Assembly: GCA_013399895.1 (NCBI GenBank)
Contig: VXBA01004881.1
Location: 1-64,000 of the forward strand
DNA from: Serilophus lunatus
Taxonomy: Eukaryota > Chordata > Aves > Passeriformes > Eurylaimidae
Direction: 5' to 3'
DNA length: 64,000 nt
Both the position numbers and the translations under genes were made by a program. Under the pieces are notes generated by a model. That model saw only the letters and a program-made list of their open reading frames with translations. It made no database searches and was not told the DNA's origin. Within the stretch, counting starts at the first letter, position 1. The number at the start of each line of letters is the position of its first letter. Positions 1 through 12,000 of this stretch are shown in pieces.

Positions 1-19
1 ATTCTGTGATTCTGTGATA
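1..19 (+). mobile_element. 3' tail of a CR1 LINE
   Basis: The window opens with two copies of ATTCTGTG followed by AT. This is the terminal octamer repeat (ATTCTATG-like) found at the 3' end of avian CR1 elements. The body lies off the left edge. Confidence 0.7.
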
Positions 20-3000
20 CTCAATAGAAAGATTAGTGTCAGTAGCTAAAAAGATATGAATTTTTAGGATTTGCAAAATATTTCAAGTTTTGGCAGTATC
101 TTACTCCTTTCCTGCATTTTCTGTATTCCTGGTTTTATCAAGAAATATTGCCCTACCTTTCTAGCAGACACAAGGACTGATTGCTGCCATAGCCTTGACT
201 CTTTACTCTTCATTTCCAAGACTCACATTTACCACAGAGCCGATTTCCTAGGAGTTTTCTGCATCTCTGGAGGGAGAGGGGAGGTGACTGCCAACTTGTG
301 TGTTTAGTTCCTTCTCTGTGCAGTTCTGATTTTATTAAAATAAAGGAGTCACTTGAGCTTGTGTTCACCTTATTCCAAGCTGTCTATCAGCTTCCAGTCT
401 CTAGACAGTATCCCACCACCTCCCATTTTTAATGAAGACTTTTATTTTGCTGTAAGCACAGAATGGAAACAACAACTGAAACCTTAGAAGTTGCCAGACA
501 GCAAAATTTTTTGGCAGCTCTGTTCACATGGGAATTTTCAAAGAGCCTTTAAATTTTAAATCCAAAAATATTCATATGAATTTGTGACTTTCATCCACAA
601 TGGTCAACGATTTCCATGAATTGCAGTGTACTAATAAGTCTGTCCAGAGAAAGGTCACTGCTTCCTTTCCCAAACCCTTGAAGGAATATCTGAACTTCTG
701 AGGAGGGTTACTGCTTGTTTCCAATGAGAAGAAATCCTATCCCGCTGTCTTGGTTAGGACAACACTTCCCCCTTTTCTATGTCCATTCCCGACAAGGATG
801 AAAAAGTCAGCAGAAAACCACATCTGGATGCTAGCTTAATCCTGAAGTGTTGACTGGGTGGAAGAAAGGAGGAACAAAGAGGCAACAGGGGAGTATCTAG
901 GCAAGAGAGAGGACAACTTAGTGGCACAGGGATGTATGAAGCAAAAAACAGATTGCACAGGAGAAAGCAGATGGAGCTCCATCAAGAAGCAAGTAGAATG
1001 ATTTGGTGAGGGCAGGACCAAGTTGCCAGAGCAGCTGAATAGTGACAACAGAATGAAAAAGCAATGAGGGAAGAAATTACAGATTTACAGCCTTAACTAC
1101 TAGACATGAATAAGATCTTCACTCGAGAGTGGGTGAAATGGCTGAACTTGCATGGACATGTTTGCCTAGGAATACCTAGGCAGGCAGAACAGCAGGATGC
1201 ATTTGCTCATTTCCTTTTCATATCCTGGATTTTAAGGCTGATCTCTGAATATTTGAAGCTGGTAATGGCATAATGACAACGCTGAGGATGCTTAAACAAC
1301 AATTCCATTTCATTTTACCTTACTAAAACATCTGCAAGACAGCTGCTGTTCAGATGAGCCCTCAAGTGTTCCAGCTACAAGTGTTTCTGAACCAGGAAAG
1401 ACAGAGGCGCTTGGAGAAATGGGAATTTCTCTTAATAGGGAAAAAATGTATTTCAAACTTTTAGAACCATGAGCTGGCACTTTGGGCGGGATTTTATGGG
1501 ATTCTGGAGCCCAGACAAGATCCATTATAAAAGACAAATTGGGGATATCTGATACAATGAACTAGCAAGGGTCATATTTTGCTGAATAAAAACCCTTTTC
1601 TTCATAACTGAACATCAAGTTTTGATAAAATACCAATGTGTACAAGAAAATTCTATTGTATTCCACACTGGAATTTCCTTAAGTCAAGAGATTGACCACT
1701 GATGCTTATGAATGACTTTTTATTATTCTCCACCTTCTGTTAAAAGAGATTAACATCAAGATAGGAAATTGCACTTACTTACATCACAAAACCTCGTTCA
1801 CATACCAAGATGTCAGAGCACATCAGAAAACCCTGAACTGCACAAAACCACAAGTAGCCTACTGTGCATATATTTTTACTATGATGAATTAATACGTAGT
1901 GGTTTTCTCTATTTGTTTCCTGTTCAGTATTGTCTTTAAAAAAAACACTCACTTGTTTGCTTTCATTACTGGAGGGAATGATTATCCCTGACAGAGTATA
2001 ATGGGCAATTATAGCACAAAACATGAAGTCAAGCAGCAGTCTACTTTACTAGCAGCACTTCTTTCATTTGGCTTTACTTAAATTTAGTAAGGATGTCCTC
2101 AATGTGGAATTGTACCACTGTTTCTATGGTGATATTGGCTCTTTGTGGCATTTCAAACTTCTGAGGATTCAATTTAACCTAAGATGGTATGGGAAGGTGA
2201 TTGGAAATACTCTTAGCAAAGCTGGCTGGCCGTGGTTACCTGCTGGCGTGCTCAAAGCTTTTAGAAACAATGAAATGTGATTCATCAGTAGGTGGCGGGG
2301 GACCTCTCTATTACTGTATCAGCATTTATTATTATATTGCAATTTGAGGTATACTTCTGTATTTCTAACATTATAAATTAACTAAGCAGTGCAAAGATGC
2401 TCAAGGGAATATTCCATCTGTATCAATGTGTCTTGTATTAGAATGTAGTTATAGTAAGGTGAGGTGACAAACATTTCTGAGAAGAGCATTTCTGCTCCTT
2501 ATGATTATATGAATGAATTTGTGAGAGTGCATGCTCGCCCTTTTCAGCATTACACATGAAACTGTTTCTGCGGGACTTTGCATGACATTGAATCAGAAAG
2601 ACACTTTTAACAACATTGCTGGTTTTATAGCATCATTTGTCAAACCTGAAGCATATTTAAGTGCAATGACTTCACATTAATTTGGGAATTCTGAGTCCCT
2701 TGATTTATTTTTTTTAAAGAATATTAAGAAAAAAAAAAAAAAGAAGTAGAAGGAGAAAAAGAAATAAAAGCAATCCCCTCTTATACCACTGTAAGCAGTG
2801 CACTTTCATCTCCACATGCCAGAAAGAATATTCCTAACATCTTTAGGTAGCCTGAGCTCCTCTCCTAGCAACCAAGTTCAAATTTATCAGGAAAACTGTA
2901 GACTGGTCACATTTCTGAGAAATGTGGAAGAATTTCAATAGATCCCAGCTGAGTATATCCTGCCTCAGTGTTAGAAGTGTAGGCTTGGACTTGAAAAAGC

Positions 3001-4700
3001 AGTGCACTCCAATCAACAAGGATACTTACGGAAGCTCCACCCAAAGACACTAACCCAATTCTAAAATTGTTTCAATATATTGTTGCCCCTTTAATGCCTA
3101 GAAATGCAAGGGTCACTTCAAGCCAGTCCTTCATACCTGCAGAAAAATAAAGTGCATCCGACTAAGTTTTCAAAAGGTGGTGGAGCTTTCTACCTGCCAC
3201 GGCCAACTGCTAGGACATGTGTGAGTTTTTCAACTGTATGTCTGCTGTGGTACCATCAGACCACTGAGCTGTTGAGCTGTGGATAATCATCTGGAAAACT
3301 GCTTTGCACATGTAGTCAGCTTTCATTACAATATTTTTCTCGCTATTATTTCTGTTATGTCTAATCCACTACAAACTATTTGATCTGTCCACTTACTGCA
3401 TCCTACTTTTAAGAAAGTTTATAGGCTAAGGGCTGCTTTTGCTTCTCATGTGTATGACATGCACAGCAAGATGAGGCCTTATTTTGATAGTAGCTACTGA
3501 ATGTTACAAATAATAGAAAAAAATAACTACTGCTACTATTTGACATGACCTATTTCCAGATAGGAAATGGTCTATCATAGCATAATTGGGAAGATAACCC
3601 GTTATTAACTTCTGTCTCCAAAACTTCCATGAAGACTGATTATATGGTTTGCCTTGAAACACTGCAATTTCACTAACATATTTGTTGAAGGCAATTATAA
3701 TCTATACAGTACTTTATAGATCTTGGAATACAATAGCTTTAAATGGAATAAATGGCTTGCATGCCCTGATCTCAAATGAAATGTGACACTATTATATCTT
3801 CAGAGGTTACCAACAAATCTCTTTCTCCTGGGTAAACAAGGAAAATCAGAACAAGGAGAGAAAAACAAAATATTTTGAAAACTTGTGAACACATTTGGTC
3901 TCTGCCAACAGCTATGCAGACACTGGGGCTGACTTGTTGCCAGAGTCAGCACACTGCTTAGAGGTCTCATATTCTGCAGGCAGCAGCCTGACGATAAAAA
4001 AGGAAAATGTTTCCCTTCTGCTGCATTCAGCAGATGACTGTAGCCTACAATGGAGCCAACTCAATTTTTTGCAAAAGCTATTTTTCAAGTTTTCACTCAT
4101 TAAAAGCCTCACCAGAGCTCTATTCCATGACCCAGATGGCTGGCTGACCAAATGCCTCTTCTCAGACTGAGAAGGCTGAGCCAGAGAGGCACTGATCTCT
4201 CTCAGCCTCGTGTCTTAAATGGACAAAATGTGGGGTTTCCTCCTCTCAGCCAGACAAGGGTACACAGACACCAGGGGCCACCTGGGGCACAAGAGGTGCT
4301 GTTCCACCAGCACAGCAAGCAGATCATCCCTTGAACACAGGCAGCAAGGACTCCAGTGTATCACTCTGTATATATTCAGAGGACACTTTAGACAAAACAA
4401 TAGCTTAGGAAGCTGTAGATTTAGATTTTTGTCCTCTACCTTCTCCTGCACTAGAGCACTGCAGGTAGTCTCATGGCTTTCACATAGCAAAGAGCAGGGC
4501 CCAAAACTGGGCTCATGCCCTGACTTGCCAGTCCTACCTCTAGCACTAGGATGAAAGAGAAGTGCCTGCCCAGCATGGCTGCCAGGAGAGCAGCTGGCCT
4601 TTGGGAAAGGTTTTAAGGCTCAAGACCCCATGCAGGTGGAGAAATCAGTGCAACGCATTTGCTACACAGTTGCTACACATTTGTTGAGGTGAACAGGGTT
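20..4700. other. Intergenic, no gene seen
   Basis: Unique AT-rich sequence downstream of AKAP11. It contains a purine-rich A/G tract near 2729-2770. All open frames are short (under 115 codons), lack splice-supported context and look like chance. Confidence 0.7.
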
Positions 4701-4824
4701 CATAGAACTATAGAATCACAGAATGGCTTGAGTTGGTAGGGACTTTTACAGATGCTGTGGACATGGACACCTTCCATTCAATCAGGTTGCTCAAAGCCCT
4801 GTCTAACGTGGCCTGGAGCACTTT
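4701..4824 (-). mobile_element. CR1 LINE, 3' portion (interrupted), first half
   Basis: It starts with antisense CR1 3'-end sequence (catagaa...tagaatcacagaatggcttgagttgg...) and runs through ggacaccttccattcaatcaggttgctcaaagccc. It breaks off at gagcacttt, where a plus-sense CR1 begins. The missing continuation resumes at about 5532, so this is the outer element of a nested pair. Confidence 0.85.
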
Positions 4825-5483
4825 GCTGGAGAGCAACCCTGTGGAAAGGGATCTGGAGGTGCTCGTTGGCAGGAGGTGCAGTGTAGTTCAGCAGTGTGCC
4901 CTGGCAGCCAAGAGGGCAAACAGTATCCTCAGGTGCATCACCAGCTGGTAAGAGAGGTAATTGTCCGACTGTGTTTAGCATTGGTGCAGCCTTACCTGGA
5001 GTACTGTGTGCAGGCCCCAAAAGTTAAGAAGTACATGAAGGTACTCGAATGCATCCAGAGCAGGGCAACAAAGCTGATGAAAGTGCTGGAAGGAACGTCT
5101 ATGAGGAGCAGCTATGAGTATTTGTCTGGTTTGGAGAGAAAGATCTTGAGGTGTGACCTTGTTGCTCTCTACAGCTTCTTGAGGACTGCTGAACTCTTCT
5201 GTTTGGGATCCAGTGATAGAATGTGTGGTAATTTTGAAAGCTGCATTGAGGGAGGTTTAGACTGGGCATTAGGACACATTTCTTTACCAAGAGAGTAATC
5301 AAATGCAGGAATAAACTTCCTAACAAGGTCGTTGATATCCCAAGCCTGTCTTTGTTTAAGAAGCATTTTGACAATTCCCTTAATAATATGCTTTAAATTT
5401 TGGTCAGCTCTGAATTGGCCAGGCAGTTGGACTAGATGATTGTTGTAGGTCCCTTCCAGCTGACCAATCTATTTCATTCTATT
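4825..5483 (+). mobile_element. CR1 LINE inserted into an older CR1
   Basis: Sense-orientation CR1 carrying the decayed end of the reverse-transcriptase ORF and the 3' end. Recognisable pieces are an AALAAKRANSILRCI-type stretch, a LVQPYLEYCVQ stretch and, near the end, gttggactagatgattgttgtaggtccc. Stops and frameshifts make it inactive. It ends in a (CTAGT)n array rather than the usual octamer tail. Confidence 0.85.
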
Positions 5484-5531
5484 CTAGTCTAGTCTAGTCT
5501 AGTCTAGTCTAGTCTAGTCTAGTCTAGTCTA
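5484..5531 (+). repeat. (CTAGT)n microsatellite at a CR1 tail
   Basis: About nine and a half perfect CTAGT units lie directly after the CR1 3' end, where ATTCTATG octamers are expected. They probably arose by slippage from a mutated tail unit (attctattctag). Confidence 0.95.
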
Positions 5532-6175
5532 TTTCTATCATTTCCAGTGATGAGGCATCCATAACTTCTCTGGGCAACATTTCCATGTCTCACCACCCTC
5601 AACATAGAACATTTCTTCCTTATATCTAGTCTAAATTCACTCTCTTTTTCATTTAAATCATTAACCCTTGTCCCATCTCAACAGGTCCTGCTAAAATGTT
5701 TTTCCTCATCTTTTTTTAGAAGCCCCCTTTAGTTGCTGGAAGGCCACTATAATGTGTCCCTGGAGTCTTCTCTTCTCCAGGCTGAATAAACACCATTCTC
5801 TCAGCCTTTCCTTATAAGCAAGGTGTTCTATCCTCAGATCATCTTTGTGACCTTCCTCTGGATTCTAACAGGTCTAACAGGTCCATGTCCTTCTTGTGCT
5901 GGAAGGCTAGAGCTGGAACAATACTCCAGGTGGGGGGGTCTCATGAGAGCAAGATAGAGGGCCAGAATCACCCTCCTCAACCTGCTGGACGCTCTGCTTT
6001 CGATATAGCCTGGAATATGGTTGCACTGTGGGCTGCAAGCACATGTTGCCAGCTAATATCCAATTTTTCATCCAGCAATATTCCCAAGTCCCTGCCCTCA
6101 GGGCTGCTCTCAATATCTTCATCCCGCAGCCTGTATTATACTGATACTGGTGATTTCTCCAACCCAGAGTTCAAT
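5532..6175 (-). mobile_element. CR1 LINE (interrupted), second half
   Basis: Antisense CR1 resumes at tttccagtgatgaggcatcc, precisely where the piece at 4701-4824 stopped. It continues through ctctgggcaaca, cttctccaggctgaataaac, ctcagcc and gtccatgtccttcttgtgctgg towards the element's 5' side. It fades into unique sequence around 6175, shortly before an A-rich run near 6285. Confidence 0.85.
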
Positions 6176-6564
6176 GATTATTACTGTGTATAGCTCCCTG
6201 CCAACCCTGACTGATGATCTGTTGGCTTAGCTGTTCATCCTGCCACCTTCTGTCTGTGTTATGGGAAATAGCATAGATTTATTTGAAAAAAAAAAAAAAA
6301 AGAATAAAATTACTAAATGTGGGGATTCTAAAGTATCCTTTCATCCTCAGGCTTTTCTCCTGAGTCAGAGTGGCTTCCCAATAGCATATTTGTTCCTTGA
6401 TGCTAGGAGCACGTCTATAACTCCATTATAGAGGATGGCCAGGATGGTCACCTCAGAGTCTGGGCTCCTCTCCTGAGGTCCAAAAGCTTACAGGCATCTA
6501 TATTCTTTTCCACTTCTGCTTTTTAGTATGATCTCAAAGGCTTAATCCCTAGACAAGGTGAAAT

Positions 6565-6589
6565 CAGGGGGTTCTGCTGGAACCCCCTG
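6565..6589. repeat. Perfect 10-bp hairpin
   Basis: CAGGGGGTTC, a 5-nt loop TGCTG, then GAACCCCCTG. The stem is perfect with a possible extra T-G wobble pair outside. It is GC-rich compared with its surroundings. No host gene or terminator context is visible. Confidence 0.9.
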
Positions 6590-6752
6590 GATGAGGAGGA
6601 GGAAGAAACTAAAGCGGTGATGGCTGCTTCCGCCTTGGTGAAATATATAAGAAAGGACAAGGTTCTCCTTTCCCCATGGGGCATGGTTTTGTAGCCCATT
6701 TCCTGAATGTATCAAGTAGAAGTCAAAAAAAGTAATTTATCATGCTTCTTCC

Positions 6753-7195
6753 TGCCTGTACACAAAAAGGCAAGCTGTGTGTGCATCACAGGGCAGACCT
6801 ACTAAGAGGAAATTTATGGAGGATGCGATGTACCACAAAGAGGGAGTTTTTGATGGTTAAAATACACACCTCTGTCATCAGTTCTTAGCAGAAAATGACA
6901 GTCAAAAGACCAAAGTACATATGAGGCAATTTAGAGAAACTGAAAGGTCCTCAAAATAACAGAGGTTTTGTCTCTGTAATCATATTGCACTGAGGAAATT
7001 CATTATCTTATTTATGGTTTGTTTTTCAGGGTCAGAGCTGACACAGTATTATGTATTGTGAAATACAGGTTGCAATGCTGTAGCAGGTAGGGCCACCTCT
7101 GTGGGCTTGTCAAACAGTCCTGTACAGTTTGTTTTAACTAGGGTATACTCACCAAGTACACAAAGTCAATTGGATTTTTTTAATGAAAGTCAGGC
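6753..7195 (+). repeat. Diverged direct repeat, copy A
   Basis: About 440 bp that aligns in the same orientation with 14013-14470. Shared cores include aatttagagaaac followed by ggtcctcaaaa, ttatttatggtttgtt (one copy has a C insert/change before it), and a tgtca[a/c]acagtcctg block. By eye I judge identity at roughly two thirds with small indels. It has no coding potential and I do not recognise the family. Confidence 0.8.
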
Positions 7196-9068
7196 CAACA
7201 TCAGCTAACTTGCAGTGTTTTAACCTGTAAGACAGTCCAAAAGAGGTTTTGCAAGCTTGTTCTAAGAAACAAGAACTCAAATTTAAGAGAATAGCAGCTA
7301 AAAGTGTTGGGACACTTAGTGTGTTTCATTCATCAATTTTAATGAAAACCTTTGCAAGGGATAGGCAGTATCTGCAGGGCTGTTGAAACAAGATTCACAA
7401 CAGCTATCAACCAGATATTGCCGGTCAGAAGCAAAGTGGCCTTTTGCAAGCACATCATGCCTGTGCAGCAGAAATTAACCCAAGAAACAAGTCAGCGTAA
7501 CACTGCGCAAAATATCCTCTGCCTTCTCACTTGCTTTCAGTAGTGGAAATAATGACACTGGCTGTGCCTTGCATCTAACCTAGCTTTACATCTGTTCCAT
7601 GTAGCAATCAGCATTTGAGCTGGCCTCGTATTATTGTCACCCAACCTATTATTCTGACTTTACATGTCACAGAGATTATATCTCTATATAAGTGCTTCTT
7701 CATCAGCTATAAAGGGAATCAGGAGTGATGACAATGACTGAGATTTGTTAACATGAAATCTATGCAGAGAAATGAAGACTCAACTCAACAGTTCTTAGTA
7801 ATCCAGCTTGGGGAAGATAAAATCAGAGAAAGTTCAGATGTGCCTGTCCCCTGACTTTGCCAATGGCTTTTCATGGCAGCTTCTGAGGAGTCATTTGGAC
7901 AAGGAGCTTTAAATGAAGTGATCAGATCTTTTGAATGAGTGATTCCTTTCATAGATATGTAGTTACATGACTAGGCAAGGATCATACCACACATCAAAGA
8001 ACACAGCACTGTACATACAATATTACAGGCAAATTAGGGATAGATCTGGGCATGCAGCAGTATGCTACAGTTGGGGTGACAGAACTGTCTGCCAGGTTAC
8101 AACAGCCACTGCAAATTCATTAAGCCCTTGACAGCCCTTCAATGCTTGTCACCAAATAGGTCTTTATTCCTGTTAAACTTCTGGGAATTTAATCAGAAGG
8201 CCTTTTGTTTGGTTGGTTGGTTGATTTGTTGTTGTGGGTGTTATTATTTGGCAGCACCTTGTATTAAATATCTTTACTGAGAAAAATCTGACTAAAAGAA
8301 TATGCAGCAAACAAGTAAAAAGAAACAGTATCAAACAGAAATTTCATGTGCAGAGTCTTCATGACTATTGATGAGTGAAGGTAGTTTTAAGCACTTATTT
8401 AAGGAAAATGTTGATAGCTAATTTATTTGCATATCCACGTCAAGACAGAAAACCTTCAGTGGCTTGAAATTTGGGGGATAAACAGCAATGTAGTCCAAAT
8501 AAGCTTTTGGAGAGGCAAGGCTCACGCCTGCACTCTTATCTCCCAGCAGTGATTCCTGGCCAACCTGTACTTCCAGCAGAGTTCCCCATTCACAGTACTG
8601 TGTAGTGGAGCTCAGTGACTTTCTTAGGAGAATCAATCATCACTTTATATCGCTCGTGATCCAGATAGAGTGGCTACACATTGAGAACAGTCAGTGAGTG
8701 AGAAGTGAGAAAAAGTAAGAAAAACCAGCTACAGCTCCTTCCCAGGACTGGAACAATTCAAGCAGATGAAGACAAATACTGAGCTGCCACTAAAACGTCA
8801 TTGATTTGTGACCACCTAGCTCACACCAAAAACCCCACCTCAACCTGGTCTCATGTGCCTTGCAAACACTGACTTGGTTTATGTGTTTGGTCAAAAGTCA
8901 CCATTTCCCAGCTTGAGACATCTCAGTGGCTGGCTGACTCTGTCAGACTCCAGAGGAAAAGGCTGTCAAACAGCACCTGTGGGACATGGACAAACACATT
9001 AAAAGGAAATGTCCATGGTTTATGCTGTAAGAAAATGTTGTCTACCCCCACCATTCTTCAAATGAGTT

Positions 9069-9083
9069 GGGTCAATATGACCC
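9069..9083. promoter_or_regulatory. Perfect estrogen-response-element palindrome
   Basis: GGGTCA-ATA-TGACCC is an exact match to the ERE consensus GGTCAnnnTGACC, with an extra symmetric base on each side. It lies in unique sequence, outside any CR1. Function is unproven. Confidence 0.5.
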
Positions 9084-12000
9084 TCAAGGCTCTGGTATGT
9101 AGTCAGTGAAAATGCTCAAAAATAGTCCTTCTGGCATTTTACTGGGAAATGATGTAATAGGGTTAAACTCAGGCCACACACGGTGACTGAGGAGGGCAAA
9201 CTCGCAGTGATGGCAAACTGTGCTAATAGATGGCAAGCACACCGGTGAAGAGTTGCCAAACTTGTGATGACCACCAGAGATGGGAAAATTGCCAGCTAGT
9301 GCAGTGTCAGTACTTGGGAGAGAGCAGAGAAAGCACAGAGGAGATGTCTGCTCGCCATCCGATCTTCCAGTTGAAGGAAGTCAAAGGAGTGTGCATATTT
9401 GCGAGAAAAGAATCCATCTCTTATCCTGACTGTAAAAGCCATGTTGTCAGCTAGGCCTTCTCATCTCCCTGCCAAATGTCCAAGCCTCTTAATGGTAACC
9501 AGTCAGCCAGAATGAGTGAGTGACAAAAACAGTGCAGGATAGGGAGCAGAAAGGTGCAGATATACTGTGGCTAGACCAAATTTACCACTGTTGCAGAATA
9601 ACAAGGAAGGAGATTTGTAGGACAACAGTGTTGGGGAATCATCAGTGGTGTTCCCCCAGAGCTGTGTATTAGTTTGACCACTTGACTTGTCTTCTGAATG
9701 CAATACTTGACGAATAATAACACCGACTACATATGTCTGCTTCCCTCTGAAAACACACTTAGCAGGCACTTCTCATTTTACTCATGAGAGTGAACTTAGC
9801 AACTCCCTTACATTTGCCTGATAAAAGTGTCATACACTGGATCTACATGTACAATCTGCATTAAAAGGGGGCAAAGAGATTGTAGAGGCACAGGTGCTCA
9901 AAAATTAAAAAACAAAAAAAACCCAACCCATGTTGTGCCCAAACACAGACTTAAGAAATTATGGACCCAGTGGTAAGATCTGAAAAGACTTCTCCACTGA
10001 ACATCTGTCCCAAAGGACTCCAATATCACTTTCTGACAACATGGAAACAACAAACCAAACTGCTAAATTACTCTTGAAGCATTGCCAGCATTTGTGGTTT
10101 AATGGTTGGGACTGGACATATTTGGTTGTTTACTTAAATCCTTAGTCTCTAGAATCAGGTTATTACCTGAGAATTTCACCTACTTCCATGTGAAAGCCCT
10201 TGAAATTACAGAGGGAGCAAAACCATGAAGAAATAAAGGAAAGGGAAAGCACGTGAGTATAAAGGAAAAAAAAAAAAAAAAGTAGTACAGAAGGAACGAC
10301 TTTGGGAGCCTGATGATTTTTAAGCAAATGTCTTGATTTGGTGGAGTTTGACTCAAGTTTTGAGCAAATAGGGCTATTGCTTGTCACCATTAATTAGTGT
10401 AGTTCTTCAAGCCACGAGGTTTTTTGCAGTCCCTAGCCCTCTGTCAGGCCTTCAAAAATGAAGGTGTGCACCTGAGAAACATGTTCTTCCATATTAGCCA
10501 ACTTCTGTTTGAAATTAATATCCACAGATAGTCTAAAACATTCATTTCATTGAGGCCAGTTTGTAAACTGTTTACCCAGAAGGATTCTTTGGCTGACCCA
10601 CAGTCTCTTCTTGCACATCAGTGAGAATTCCTATGAGCAAACCTCATGCACTGAGGGAAGTGGCACATTGAGGATGGCAAGTTTCCAGGTTTCCTGCCAT
10701 GAGGGATCATGAATCACTACTGTCTTGGGGTGCTGGGTCCATGGCATTTTCTGAATTTCTGTTCTCCCCCACTGCTTGCTTTCAATCTGAGTAAATCTGA
10801 CTGATACTGTGACTAGGCTGGTTTCAAGCACAGGTGGAGTGGAATGGGGTGGGTGGCTAGGGTAGGAATTAAGATACTTAGAAATTGATCATGAAATGGC
10901 TGGTGTTTGTTCATGTTAGAGAACCCTTGTGTGTCCCACCTTCTTGATACAGCACTGTGATCCTCTGAACTGCTAGAGCCTGCCTACAGCTGTTTTGGAA
11001 TGGAGCTATCCTGGCACAGGCAGGATGTATCACAATATTTCTATTCCATCAATCTGGTTTTCTGATAGCTGCCTTCAAGTGCATTGAAAAGTGCTGACCA
11101 AGGATACAGAACATAAATCCCCAGTTTGCCATTCAAAGCCTCAAGGAAAGTAATAACCTAGAACCCTGTCCTGTACTTTTTCACTTTATGCTCCAAACGG
11201 ACCTCAACGTCTCAAATGGGCTATCTGTCTAGAGAATTGTGTTTTATTGGCAGTTCACTCTGATACACAAGGGCAAAGGACACATGGCTGGCCTTAAAAA
11301 TACCATTGAAAGTTTTCAAGAAAAAAGTTAAAAGTCTGGCTGGCTGGTGGCTTGGTTTCTTGCTCCACTAACAGTAAGTTTGCCTTTGCTGTGTTACTGG
11401 AAGCCTACATTGATAAGCCAAAAGTTTCTCTTTGGAAAGTTCACTTCCTCCCCAGCAACTGATAGCCTTCCACCTTCACAGTAGCAACCTCCAGCTCATC
11501 TCTGTGAAACCACCAGGCCAGCATTAAATGCCACACATCTAGTTCAAACCAGTCTGTAAGCACGCTCTGCCATGGCAAATTGCATTCTTTCAAACTATGT
11601 TTGCTAAACTGATTTCCATTCTGCAGATAGGAGCAGCCACAGGGCACGAAACCAAACACCAGCATAGGAGAGGGTGCAGGAAGGCCAAGGCAGGTCTGGC
11701 AGGTGCAGAGTGCCAGAAGCAAACACTGTCCATGAAACCCTGACTTTACAGCTTCCCTGGGTTCAAACAGCATACTCCACCTGAATGCACTCACTATGTA
11801 AGCCCTTGAGTTTCTCTGTCATCTCTTCACATGCATGCTACCGGAGCTAACACTACTGCTGGCTTTGCCAAGTCTTGTGAAAATAGTTTCTCCTTACAGA
11901 AGACCAAGATAGGACACAACAAAGGCTTCCCCATTCATTTGCTTCTCTCAGAGTTACCATACCTCATTGCAATCCCCTCTGGTATCCTCACAGCCTTCTG

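Noticed and set aside
4270..4290. Second CTCF-like site (CACCAGGGGCCAC)
   Set aside because: It carries a C at an essential G of the core, so the match is too weak.
4876..5298. 140-codon frame as a host gene
   Set aside because: It is a remnant of the CR1 reverse-transcriptase region with broken ends.
11441..11794. 117-codon minus-strand Cys-rich frame
   Set aside because: No recognised domain, no splice or promoter context, and a composition expected of chance.
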